A stretch of DNA of 64,000 nucleotides from positions 18,533 through 82,532 of the forward strand of contig CAYNJY010000001.1 in assembly GCA_964397755.1 (NCBI GenBank). The letters run 5' to 3'. Position 1 is the first letter of the stretch. Every line of letters starts with the position of its first letter. The stretch comes from CAYNJY01 sp964397755. Its GTDB lineage: Bacteria > Patescibacteriota > Microgenomatia > UBA10105 > UBA927. Made by a program: the position numbers and the translations under genes. Below are positions 31,889 to 39,967 of the stretch, one piece after another. Below the pieces are notes generated by a model, which was not told the DNA's origin, made no database searches, and saw only the letters and a list, made by a program, of their open reading frames with translations.

Positions 31889-31918
31889 TACTATCAATTC
31901 ATCGATGAATTGATAGTA
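31889..31918 (-). promoter_or_regulatory. Perfect 30-bp palindrome, candidate operator
   Basis: Arms TACTATCAATTCATC and its exact reverse complement, no loop. It ends 16 bases before the TrpR-like ATG. The E. coli trp operator is likewise a perfect palindrome with outer GTACT/AGTAC. Confidence 0.65.
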
Positions 31919-32068
31919 ACACAATGGACTATAGATTACAAAGGACAAAGGAAACCCAACGTTAGTCAGCTACTATAGATTTCCAGTCGTCCCAGAAGCG
32001 ATTGAGGCCCACGTCGGTGAGGTCGTGCATTCAAGACCCGGCCATTGAACACGCACTGCTCTCGCCAC

Positions 32069-33268
32069 TCATGCGCGCGTACCAGCGTCTTTATCCATGA
32101 TTCGCAGAAACTCAAGGCAGAATCGGAACGTCCGGTGAAAACTTTTCGAATCAATGTTCTCGTACGTATCGTCCCTCCGGTGCCAGCGGGGAATCCAACC
32201 GGCGCGGGTGTACCCCACGATCGCAATCGCCGGCAGCCCTGCCTGACGGACCCGGATGGCGTCGGTGAAAGCCCCGCGCTGGGCGTAGGAGTAAACTCCT
32301 AGTTTGGGACGGTCGCGGGCAATTTGTTCACAAATAGTAATTAAGACCGGGTCGTACTTTACCGGCCAAAGCAAACCCTCTGAGGTCAAATAACACGGCC
32401 CCCCGTCCTTTCCGCCGGCGCTGTCGATGATGATGTACCAAGCTTTACGATATTTATTGGCGTACTTTTCAATAAAGGCCTGCATGCCATAGGCCCCTAC
32501 TTCCTCGCAACCGGGAAACAACAGGAGGACTTGGCTTTGTTTAAGGGGTGACCGCTTGAGACGTTTGGCCAAGGATAAAAGGAGAGCCACCCCCGAGGCG
32601 TTGTCATTGGCTCCAGGGCTAAATGAAGTGAGGTCTGCATGGCCGGTCATGAGCAAGGCCACCCCCAGTCCTAAACCTGAAAGGTGAAGAAGGATTGATG
32701 GTTCTTCCCCTCTCATCAATAAAAAAACGTAAATCAAAAGCCCGCAGAAACTGGCCATCCCCAGAGTGGTGATGGCCCGATAGGCCAGGTAGGTGGTTTT
32801 ATTGGTAAACTGAAGCGGGGTGCGGTGGCTGTCGACATGGGCCGCCAGAACTATGGTACTTTTGAGCTTGGCTCGCGGTTGTATCGCGGCCCAGACGTTC
32901 TGGCTCTTTTTCTTAGGCAGTAGTTTCGTTATGGGGCTTTCCCGAAGCAGGAGTTGGAGAATGGTTGAGTAAAAAGAAAAGAGAAGCAAAACTAAAACAG
33001 GCCGGGCAGACTGACTCCCCCAAAGGACAAGGGCAAACCAGCTTATCAAGACCACCCCTAAACTGACGGTATATGGCTGATACGCTGAGGCTGGAGAAAG
33101 AAACGACTGCCGGCTGACGATAAGACCTGAACCAGCAAGCTCATTCTCCACATATTCATGCGCTATCCGCTCTGACTGGCGAGTACTTCCCCGCGGCCCG
33201 ATCGTGTGGCTCAGATACCGAATATGCTGGAGAGCCTCACGTATCGTACTTGACTTAGGGGTTTTCAC
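32069..33268 (-). CDS. M28-family aminopeptidase with internal membrane helices
   Basis: 399 residues. All zinc ligands of M28 are visible: AAHVDSH (His, Asp), GANDNASGVA (bridging Asp), GCEEVGAYG (catalytic Glu and Glu ligand), IIDSAG (Asp) and RWHRRDDTYENI (His). Unusual: two hydrophobic regions, one at about residues 68-108 before the catalytic part and one around 165-205 between the first and second ligands, giving three or four membrane helices. GTG start with AAGGA upstream. Shares a divergent promoter region with the gene at 33302. Confidence 0.88.
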   Translation of the reverse strand: MKTPKSSTIREALQHIRYLSHTIGPRGSTRQSERIAHEYVENELAGSGLIVSRQSFLSPASAYQPYTVSLGVVLISWFALVLWGSQSARPVLVLLLFSFYSTILQLLLRESPITKLLPKKKSQNVWAAIQPRAKLKSTIVLAAHVDSHRTPLQFTNKTTYLAYRAITTLGMASFCGLLIYVFLLMRGEEPSILLHLSGLGLGVALLMTGHADLTSFSPGANDNASGVALLLSLAKRLKRSPLKQSQVLLLFPGCEEVGAYGMQAFIEKYANKYRKAWYIIIDSAGGKDGGPCYLTSEGLLWPVKYDPVLITICEQIARDRPKLGVYSYAQRGAFTDAIRVRQAGLPAIAIVGYTRAGWIPRWHRRDDTYENIDSKSFHRTFRFCLEFLRIMDKDAGTRA

Positions 33269-33301
33269 GTTTTCCTTATTGTATGGTATACTATCTTTTT
33301 A

Positions 33302-33628
33302 ATGAAGTCGCTGGAGGCGCACGTGCTCCAAGATCCCACCTTACCGCCCCTCTCCTTTCAACCGTCGGCAGATGGACCACTCGGGCGTTCCGTTTTTGCT
33401 CGCGGCACGGGTGGTCCAGGAAGAAAAAAACCGGATGATGGCGCAGAAATAACGCGGACATACTTTCAAAAAGTAGTGTTTCCTCATTGGCCGAGAGAGC
33501 GGAAAAAACCACCACCGAGAGTGACACGCATACGTAGAGAGCCGTGCGGCTGCGTCGTCGGAATCGATAGAATAACACGTGATCGGGTTTTTGTAGAGGA
33601 ATGTGGAGGCTCCAATTGCGTATTTTAG
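33302..33628 (+). CDS. Hypothetical basic protein
   Basis: 108 residues, no family recognised. Basic and Pro/Arg-rich (PRERKKPPPRVTRIRRE) with three Cys near the end (PCGCVVG and ECGGSNC). No signal peptide. TATACT lies 9 bases before ATG, in a promoter region that also serves the divergent M28 gene, which supports its being real. Confidence 0.55.
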   Translation: MKSLEAHVLQDPTLPPLSFQPSADGPLGRSVFARGTGGPGRKKPDDGAEITRTYFQKVVFPHWPRERKKPPPRVTRIRREPCGCVVGIDRITRDRVFVEECGGSNCVF

Positions 33629-33691
33629 AAAATATCAGCCCGCAGGAGGAAGCATCGCATCTTTCTCTTATCTCTCCATAGGTTTCTCTGG

Positions 33692-33697
33692 TATACT
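33692..33697 (+). promoter_or_regulatory. -10 box of leaderless deoC
   Basis: TATACT with only CTTCTC between it and the ATG at 33704, so the start of RNA should coincide with the start codon. No Shine-Dalgarno. Confidence 0.6.
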
Positions 33698-33703
33698 CTT
33701 CTC

Positions 33704-34405
33704 ATGACTCATCTGTTCGCGCCTCACCTTGACCTTGCAAATCACCACGCCAATGCAACGAATGACGATATCAAAAAAGTTTGCGAGGCGGTCATCCGGT
33801 ACGGATTTAACGCCGCCTTCGTCAACCCGGTTCATGTCGCGCGGGCTGCCTCGCTCCTTTCCGGCAAAGCCAAGGTCGGCACCGCCATAAGCTTCCCCCT
33901 TGGACAAGATACGGTCGAGACGAAAATCGCCGCGCTCAAACAGGCGATTGCCATCGGCGCTGACGAGCTTGATATTGTCCCCAACATTGGCAGCTTTCTC
34001 TCGGAGCCAAACGGTAATGTTTTTTTTCAAGAACTCAAATCTCTCGTTTCAGCGAGCCGAGAGGCGCGAGGCGACGTCGTTGTCAAGTGTATCCTGGAGA
34101 CGGGGTACATGACCGCAGAGCAGATAAAAAAGGCTGCAACGCTCATTCGCGATAGCGGCGCGGACTTTGTGAAACTTTGCTCGGGCATGGGGCCGCGGGG
34201 CGCGAGCCTTGACGATGTAAAACTGGTGAGAGAGTCTGTTGGCAATACGGTGCGGATCAAAGCAGCAGGCGGCATCGATACCTACGAGGAAGCCAAAACG
34301 TTCCTCGATGCCGGTGCCGCGAGGATCGGCAGCTCAAAGGCTGTCGAGATAGTCACCGAGAAATCCCAATCGCCGCTCCAATCACCTGCCTCAATTTCGG
34401 AATAA
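33704..34405 (+). CDS. deoC: Deoxyribose-phosphate aldolase
   Basis: Splits 2-deoxyribose-5-phosphate into acetaldehyde and glyceraldehyde-3-phosphate. 233 residues. GTAISFPLGQ, ELDIVPNIG, VVVKCILETGYM, DFVKLCSGMGPRGASLDDV (Schiff-base Lys) and RIKAAGGIDTYEEA are all present. With rpe and rpiB close by it connects nucleoside sugar salvage to the pentose phosphate pool. Followed 6 bases later by a peptidase-like gene. Confidence 0.95.
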   Translation: MTHLFAPHLDLANHHANATNDDIKKVCEAVIRYGFNAAFVNPVHVARAASLLSGKAKVGTAISFPLGQDTVETKIAALKQAIAIGADELDIVPNIGSFLSEPNGNVFFQELKSLVSASREARGDVVVKCILETGYMTAEQIKKAATLIRDSGADFVKLCSGMGPRGASLDDVKLVRESVGNTVRIKAAGGIDTYEEAKTFLDAGAARIGSSKAVEIVTEKSQSPLQSPASISE

Positions 34406-34411
34406 CCCACC

Positions 34412-35053
34412 ATGCAGATTGTCCTTTCAGCCCATTTTGATCTGGCCCGGCCGGTACCTTACCTCACTCTTGATACGCAAGGCCTTCACGGCCTCATCGA
34501 CAACTTTGCCGGCGTCTTCGTCGCCTACGAGGCAGCGCGCAAGACCGGTGTCCCTCTTTACCTTACGAACTTTGAAGAAACTGGAATGAAGGGAGCCCGC
34601 GAAGTGGTGCGGCGCGGCGAGCTTTTTCGAGCTCCGTCACGGCCTTGGCTGACAAAGAAACAGTGGAGAGCAGACCGTCTGGACCTTGACGGAGCGAGTC
34701 AAAAAGCGAGCCGTACAAAGCACCACAAGCCCACAGTTGTCATCGTCGTTGACACGACGCGGGATGCGGGGAGTAAACCGGCCTACATCGGCAATGTCTA
34801 TAACTTTGACATTGAGCCCTTACAAAAGAAATTCGTAAAGGAGATTTTCTTTATGCCGGGCTATGTTGAGGAAACCGAGGATGAGACGTGGGTCTACGGC
34901 CACACCTTTACGCTTCCCTGTTTCTACTTCGGCGTGCCTATTCCACTGGCGAGGGACTACCACGATCTAAACAATACTATTTCCCTTGCCACTCTTGACC
35001 GCAATTGTAACATTCTGACCAAACTCGTCAAGTTTATTAAATCTTGGACCTAG
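34412..35053 (+). CDS. Compact M20/M28/M42-like metallopeptidase
   Basis: 213 residues, much shorter than usual family members. Possible zinc ligands: LSAHFDLARP (HxD), LIDNFAG (Asp bridging), TNFEETGMKG (EE pair), VVDTTRD (Asp) and RDYHDLNNTI (His). The dimerisation or lid domain is missing. Reaction probably removal of N-terminal residues or deacylation; substrate unknown. In an operon with deoC (6-base gap). Confidence 0.65.
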   Translation: MQIVLSAHFDLARPVPYLTLDTQGLHGLIDNFAGVFVAYEAARKTGVPLYLTNFEETGMKGAREVVRRGELFRAPSRPWLTKKQWRADRLDLDGASQKASRTKHHKPTVVIVVDTTRDAGSKPAYIGNVYNFDIEPLQKKFVKEIFFMPGYVEETEDETWVYGHTFTLPCFYFGVPIPLARDYHDLNNTISLATLDRNCNILTKLVKFIKSWT

Positions 35054-35130
35054 AGTTGAGACCGGTCACGAACCATTTGCTCCATTGTATTTTCTATCCT
35101 TCTTCTTGCTTTTCCACCAAGTCTTTTCCA

Positions 35131-35280
35131 TCAAGGAAGGACTCTAAGTTCAGCTGCTCCTTGCACCAACTCCTCCGGCACAGCATTTTTTCCAAGGTTC
35201 GGGTTTCTGGCAATTGCCTTGACTATACGCCACCTTGCCTCATTAGGTCCTACTGCTCTCTCACGTCTAAACCAACCCAT
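35131..35280 (-). CDS. Possible small protein after the Cys-containing gene
   Basis: 49 residues, basic and helical (MGWFRRERAVGPNEARWRIV). The frame continues open for 26 codons beyond its TGA, again with a basic helical composition, so it may be a broken or slightly longer gene. Downstream of the 35309 gene on the same strand. No family recognised. Confidence 0.3.
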   Translation of the reverse strand: MGWFRRERAVGPNEARWRIVKAIARNPNLGKNAVPEELVQGAAELRVLP

Positions 35281-35308
35281 AATTATTTACAACCTAAGTA
35301 TTTTATTT

Positions 35309-35590
35309 TCACTTTCGGCGTCCAGGCTCATCGTAGCAAATTCGGTCAAACCTACATAATGCTGGCTCTTCAAAAACGCTCTTGGCCTCACGGATCATCC
35401 TCCGGATATCTTGTCCTGAGACGTCACCCTCGCATGCTGCACAGGGAACCATGTGCCGCGCGTCCAGCATATGTGATCCGAGCTCGTTAAGTTCACCTCT
35501 TCGCAGACGAGGCAATCGTCTTGCCCCCCCCGGCGATTCTTCCAATACGCTACTACCAACTATTCGCAGTACCGGTCCTTGCAGGGTCAT
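35309..35590 (-). CDS. Small hypothetical protein with Cys motif
   Basis: 93 residues. Contains HMVPCAACEGD (CxxC) and two further Cys (ALCRFDRICYD), which could bind a metal. Strong support from control signals: TTGACA-17-TAAACT upstream and an AGGAAGG Shine-Dalgarno 5 bases before the ATG at 35590. No family recognised. Confidence 0.55.
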   Translation of the reverse strand: MTLQGPVLRIVGSSVLEESPGGARRLPRLRRGELNELGSHMLDARHMVPCAACEGDVSGQDIRRMIREAKSVFEEPALCRFDRICYDEPGRRK

Positions 35591-35603
35591 AATAGCCTTC
35601 CTA

Positions 35604-35632
35604 AGTTTAGTATTAATTGTAACCTCTGTCAA
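35604..35632 (-). promoter_or_regulatory. Sigma70-type promoter
   Basis: On the minus strand TTGACA (35632-35627), 17-base spacer, TAAACT (35609-35604), then a short leader with AGGAAGG before the ATG at 35590. Confidence 0.65.
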
Positions 35633-35704
35633 ATGAAAAAGGCATCAGGTGTTTTTGAGCCGCTCCCTCCAGCCTCAAGGCCCGGCCTTGAGCACGAAGC
35701 AAGC

Positions 35705-36358
35705 TTACGCGTTCTTGAGGCTTTCGATAGCCGCGGCGATCTCGGTGGGGTCCTTGAAAAGAAAACTTGTGGAGACGAGCCGGGTCGCGCCGGCTTCTTT
35801 AACCGCTTTGGCCGTCTGGTCGCTAATTCCACCATCAACCGCAATCGGCAAATCGGGAAAGTTTCCGTGGATGGTGTACACCTTTTCCAGATTTTCCGGC
35901 TGGAATGGCTGACCGGAAAAGCCTGCTTCATACATCATCACCAGGACGCAGTCGACGCTATCGAGGAACGGCTCCACCTCCCGAAGTTCCGTCTGTCCAT
36001 CAATCGCGATCCCCACTTCCACGCTCTCGTAGCGCGCTTGGTCAAGGAACAGCCGCGGGTCGTGGGCTTCAACGTGGGCAACTAGACGCCTGAACCCTGC
36101 GTCAACCAAAATCCGGATGTACTTGTGCGGCTCAGCCACCATAAGATGTGCCTCCAAAGACAAGTGCGACAAAATCTCGCTATAGCGTGATTTTGTCGCC
36201 GGGAAAAATTTGGCAAAGTCCAGGAAGGTAGTGTTGGGGACAAGGGTGTTGTCGCAAACGTCAATCTGCACCCACGAGACGTAAGGAGCAACGAGCTCGA
36301 TTTTGCGCTCAATCTCGCCCCAATCTTTCTCAAGAATGCCGGGGATGACATCGATCAT
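35705..36358 (-). CDS. rpe: Ribulose-phosphate 3-epimerase
   Basis: Interconverts ribulose-5-phosphate and xylulose-5-phosphate. 217 residues, TIM barrel. VIPGILEKDW (N-terminal strand), WVQIDVCDNTLVPN, LEAHLMVAEP, VLVMMYEAGFSGQPFQP (usual form MTVNPGFGGQ) and IAVDGGISDQTA are visible. Its start overlaps the rpiB stop by 4 bases (ATGA), so the two are co-translated. Confidence 0.93.
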   Translation of the reverse strand: MIDVIPGILEKDWGEIERKIELVAPYVSWVQIDVCDNTLVPNTTFLDFAKFFPATKSRYSEILSHLSLEAHLMVAEPHKYIRILVDAGFRRLVAHVEAHDPRLFLDQARYESVEVGIAIDGQTELREVEPFLDSVDCVLVMMYEAGFSGQPFQPENLEKVYTIHGNFPDLPIAVDGGISDQTAKAVKEAGATRLVSTSFLFKDPTEIAAAIESLKNA

Positions 36359-36807
36359 AAACTTCCTGTCTCCCTTTCTTCGATCTTCCTGAGCCGGCGC
36401 ACCATCCGCTCCTCTGCCGCAAATGGCGTATCCAGGAATACCTTGACGAGCTCCTTAGACTGCTCCTCATTCGTAAAATCAGCCGTAAGCGAGAGGACGT
36501 TCACGTCATTGTGATCGCGATTATGCTTGGTATCGGGAACACTGTCACCCAAAACTGCTCGAATGCCGCTAACTTTATTTGCGGCAATTACCACGCCGCC
36601 GCCGGAACCACACATGACAATCCCTAAGCTGCCGGGATTGGCTACCACCGCATCAGCCACCTTAAAAGTAAAATCTGGATAATCATCGTGGGGATCTAAA
36701 ACCGTGTTGCCGCAATCCAAAACATCGTGTCCTAACGATTGTAGCCAAGGTTTGAGCTTCTCTTTGAGGGCAAAACCTCTATGATCTGCTCCGATAAAAA
36801 TTTTCAT
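36355..36807 (-). CDS. rpiB: Ribose-5-phosphate isomerase B
   Basis: Interconverts ribose-5-phosphate and ribulose-5-phosphate. 150 residues. MKIFIGADHRGFALKEKL, GIVMCGSGGGVVIAANKV (active-site Cys) and HNDVNVLSLTADF are the family motifs. ATG at 36807 chosen; a GTG three codons upstream is possible. First gene of the rpiB-rpe pair. Confidence 0.95.
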   Translation of the reverse strand: MKIFIGADHRGFALKEKLKPWLQSLGHDVLDCGNTVLDPHDDYPDFTFKVADAVVANPGSLGIVMCGSGGGVVIAANKVSGIRAVLGDSVPDTKHNRDHNDVNVLSLTADFTNEEQSKELVKVFLDTPFAAEERMVRRLRKIEERETGSL

Positions 36808-36851
36808 TGTACTCACGATAACTGACCGGTAAATCTGTGTAAAGGGGAAGT

Positions 36852-37184
36852 TTAACTCTGGAGTGATTGGCTTAAATCGGCGTATGTTGCGTCAAGCGGC
36901 TTGAAGGTTTCGTCAGAAAGAAGTCCCCGGCCCCAGGCCACGGCCAAGTGCGTCCGCGTAACCGAAACAAGCCCAACCGCTTCAAAGAGAAGCTCTCGGC
37001 TGACGCGCCTATCGGAGCGGGAGAGGGAATCGGCAATTTTGGAAACGACGGACGCTGCAGCTTCCAAAACATCGGCGACAATCGCGCCGTGCTCTCCGTC
37101 TCTAGCGGTATCGAGTATGTCATGGACATCCATGAGCGCCACATACGCGCTCTGCCAGAGCTTGTTCTCGTGAAAGTTTTGCAT
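36852..37184 (-). CDS. Divergent four-helix-bundle protein
   Basis: 110 residues, wholly helical. Opens MQNFHENKLWQSAYVALMDVHDIL, which resembles the first helix of the S23/IVP family (FxNLxVWQKA...), then three more amphipathic helices. Second member of this fold in the window after 1843-2208, but with weak sequence likeness. Nucleic-acid binding is a guess. Confidence 0.6.
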   Translation of the reverse strand: MQNFHENKLWQSAYVALMDVHDILDTARDGEHGAIVADVLEAAASVVSKIADSLSRSDRRVSRELLFEAVGLVSVTRTHLAVAWGRGLLSDETFKPLDATYADLSQSLQS

Positions 37185-37293
37185 GGGTAATCTCAACAAC
37201 GTACGTTAGCTTAGAATTATAGAGAATCTTCTTTCAAAAACCAACAGTCAGAGTGTAGCTATTCATTTTTTTTTCCAACATCGGACGCTGTCT

Positions 37294-37325
37294 AAAGCTT
37301 AGCTTTGACGCCAAAGCTAAGCTTT
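37294..37325 (+). repeat. Hairpin that supplies the glgA stop codon
   Basis: AAAGCTTAGCTTTG, loop ACGC, CAAAGCTAAGCTTT. Read on the minus strand the arm gives the last codon and TAG of glgA. A related CAAAGCTTAGCTTTG lies at 59530. Confidence 0.75.
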
Positions 37326-38768
37326 TCTATTACCAGTTGATAGAGAATTACTGAAAAATTTCTGGTAGAGAGCCTTGTAGCGAAGTGCACTGCGCGTCCA
37401 GGAAAAGTCCTGGCTCATGGCAGAGCGCTGCATCCGCTTCCACGCCGACGGTTGCTCGTAATAGATAGTCGTTGCCCGCTTTAAACATTTCGCCAGCGCC
37501 GTCGCTGTATATGCACCAAACACAAAACCTGTTCGTCCATCGTCCAGGGTATCGGCCAGCCCACCGGTTTTTCGCACTAACGGTATCGTTCCATATCGCA
37601 TCGCTATCATCTGCACCAAGCCGCACGGTTCAAATTTCGAAGGTATTACCATAAGGTCGGCACCGGCGTAGAGTAGACGCGCGCGTTTCTCGTCAAAGGC
37701 ATGAACAAAGGCAAGGCGATGCTTGTACTTTTTGACAAAGGCGGCAACGTCTCGCACCTGCTCGGCATTTCCTATCCCCTGGATGACCACCTGAAGCGGT
37801 ATGCCGTCTAAACGCGTGAGCGCCGATAGTAAAATACCTATCCCTTTCTGCCGCGGCTCCATTCTCCCGATAAACCCCAGAAGCGGCACGCGGGCGACAG
37901 GGAGTTCTACCTCGCGCTCTAGCGCCTGCTTGTTGCGCCATTTGCCCGCTGTCACGCCTGCCCGGGTAAAGCGCGCGGCAATGAGCTGGTCCGCTGCCGG
38001 GTTCCACACGTCTCCATCAATACCATTGAGAATTCCGACGAGATTCTTTTTGCGCCGGCGCAAAATATCTTCAAGCCGCTCACCGAATGTGCGGGTCATG
38101 ATCTCCTTGGCATACGTGGGAGAAACGGTCGTTATCTCGTCCGCGTACTCGACCCCTTCCCGTAAAAAATTCACGACTCGCTTGCCAAACCGCGTGACCG
38201 GGTGAAAGAGGGAGGATGGCATACCGAGTTTCTGCGCCATGCCGTTTTTTGATATCCCTTGATAGAGTATGTTGTGGATTGTAAGGATGGTGTGGACGCT
38301 TTGAGCATTCACGGTTTCACTCCGTTTTTTCGTCTTGGCACTCTCGCCCAGAAGCATCGGGACGAGAGCCGTGTGCCAATCCTGACAGTGCACCACATCG
38401 TAGAGCTTGGACGAAAGCCCCATAGAGCGGACCCAATACGTTACTGCTTTGCTAAAAAAGGCAAACGTGGAAACGATACTAGGCGCAAAGTAAGCGTCTG
38501 TCCGCTGATGGCGAAACAGCAACAGCCTCACCCTCGGCGCCAGCCGGTAGGCAAAGACAAACACCAGCTCCTGTCCTCCGTCAAAATGTACGGCAAGGCT
38601 TCCAATGCAGGCGGTTTTGGCAAGGCGTATCTCTTTATAAAACGGCATCGCGATATCAACAGAGACACCAAGTTTGCCAAGCGCGAGCGGCAGTGAGCGG
38701 CTCACGTCAGCTAATCCGCCGAGCTTATACACACCCGCAACTTCACTGGTGACAAATAAAATCCGCAT
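37317..38768 (-). CDS. glgA: Glycogen/starch synthase (GT5)
   Basis: 483 residues. Adds glucose from ADP- or UDP-glucose to alpha-1,4-glucan. KLGGLADVSRSLPLAL holds the KxGGL substrate loop, HCQDWHTALVPMLL and FIGRMEPRQKGI are typical, and MVIPSKFEPCGLVQM is the GT5 C-terminal signature. No branching enzyme or glgC is in the window. TATCAT lies 6 bases before the ATG. Heads the glycosyltransferase block, same strand. Confidence 0.93.
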   Translation of the reverse strand: MRILFVTSEVAGVYKLGGLADVSRSLPLALGKLGVSVDIAMPFYKEIRLAKTACIGSLAVHFDGGQELVFVFAYRLAPRVRLLLFRHQRTDAYFAPSIVSTFAFFSKAVTYWVRSMGLSSKLYDVVHCQDWHTALVPMLLGESAKTKKRSETVNAQSVHTILTIHNILYQGISKNGMAQKLGMPSSLFHPVTRFGKRVVNFLREGVEYADEITTVSPTYAKEIMTRTFGERLEDILRRRKKNLVGILNGIDGDVWNPAADQLIAARFTRAGVTAGKWRNKQALEREVELPVARVPLLGFIGRMEPRQKGIGILLSALTRLDGIPLQVVIQGIGNAEQVRDVAAFVKKYKHRLAFVHAFDEKRARLLYAGADLMVIPSKFEPCGLVQMIAMRYGTIPLVRKTGGLADTLDDGRTGFVFGAYTATALAKCLKRATTIYYEQPSAWKRMQRSAMSQDFSWTRSALRYKALYQKFFSNSLSTGNRKA

Positions 38769-38818
38769 GAACTCATGATACAGGAAAATGAAAGCTCGTG
38801 TGCGCAGAAAAAACGAGG

Positions 38819-39967
38819 TTAGACTGCCATAATACGCTGATACACTGATTCGTACCCAGTGACCATTTTCTCAACAGTGAAATTCTCCTCCATGTGCCTG
38901 CGACAGGCAGCGCGGTCGATATGCCCGATACGATTGACTGCCTCCATGAGTCCCTCAATCCCTCGCTTCTTGATGATCCACCTTCCTTCGCTTTGAGCTT
39001 TGAGCTTTGAGCTTTGAGCTTGTTGATCCTCCTTAGGAGGATCAACAATGAACCCTGTCACTCCGTCTCGTACTATCTCAGAAACACTTCCACGGTTATA
39101 CGCGACCACCGGTGTCCCGCAGGCCATCGCCTCAATCAACACAAGCCCAAATGGCTCTTCCCAGTGGATGGGGAAAAGAAGCGCCGTAGCATCTTTATAT
39201 AAATCAATAACTTCATCCCTGGGCATCGGCCCTTTATAGAGTACCCGTTCTCCGTCTATATGCGGTTTTACTTGCCTCTCCCAATACGCGGCAATATCCG
39301 GATATTGCGGAAAGTATTCTCCGGAAATGACGAGGGTTAGTGCCAGTTGTTTGGCTACCGCAATTGCATCGGTAAAACCTTTCTCCTTCCTGATTCTTCC
39401 CACTGCCAAAAGATACCCCCGGCCTTTTTTTGAAAATGTATAGTCGCGCAGATCCAGTCCATTGTAGACGGTACCGGCAAACGGCAAGTCTGCCCCAGAG
39501 CGCTGCGCATCGCTTATAGACACATAATGAATACTTGGGACATCCATGTATTGTCTATAGAGACCAACTTTGTCCGGAGCCAACGGGTCGTGAAGGGTAT
39601 ACACGGTTGGAGTATGAGTAAACCGGGTGAAAGGCAAGGTTTTAAGAACGAGATGATTGCCGATGATATCAAAGGTACCCTTAGCAGCTTCTTCATACAT
39701 CACCGAGGCTAAACGCTGTTCCATAAATGTGGCATAGCGTTGGTACTCAAGTTGCGTCATATCTTTCTGCTTCGGATCAAATGCGTCAATATCCAAACTC
39801 ACGAGTTTGGCCTTCGTATGGGACCCACGCGCGCCAAAAAGCGTCACGTCATGACCTCTGTCAACAAGCCCATCAGCAATATCCGCAACCAGCCACCACG
39901 GAGCCAGGATGCTATTGGTTTCCGGAGGCACGGTGTGTGCCGGTGAAATATACAGCGCTACTTTCAT
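38819..39967 (-). CDS. GT4 glycosyltransferase, paralogue 1 of 3
   Basis: 382 residues, GT-B fold. LAVGRIRKEKGFTDAIAVAK marks the C-terminal Rossmann domain and FPIHWEEPFGLVLIEAMACGTPV the EX7E motif. Compared with its two paralogues just upstream, it has about 27 extra residues after GFIVDPP; they are encoded by a palindrome plus heptamer array at 38990-39048. Start overlaps the previous stop by 4 bases. Substrates unknown; likely surface polysaccharide synthesis. Confidence 0.92.
   Translation of the reverse strand: MKVALYISPAHTVPPETNSILAPWWLVADIADGLVDRGHDVTLFGARGSHTKAKLVSLDIDAFDPKQKDMTQLEYQRYATFMEQRLASVMYEEAAKGTFDIIGNHLVLKTLPFTRFTHTPTVYTLHDPLAPDKVGLYRQYMDVPSIHYVSISDAQRSGADLPFAGTVYNGLDLRDYTFSKKGRGYLLAVGRIRKEKGFTDAIAVAKQLALTLVISGEYFPQYPDIAAYWERQVKPHIDGERVLYKGPMPRDEVIDLYKDATALLFPIHWEEPFGLVLIEAMACGTPVVAYNRGSVSEIVRDGVTGFIVDPPKEDQQAQSSKLKAQSEGRWIIKKRGIEGLMEAVNRIGHIDRAACRRHMEENFTVEKMVTGYESVYQRIMAV
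38990..39048 (+). repeat. Heptamer array plus 14-bp palindrome inside a GT4 gene
   Basis: 38990-39022 is CTTTGAG repeated about four times; 39020-39048 is TTGTTGATCCTCCT, T, and the exact reverse complement. Both are absent from the two paralogous genes next door. Confidence 0.85.
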
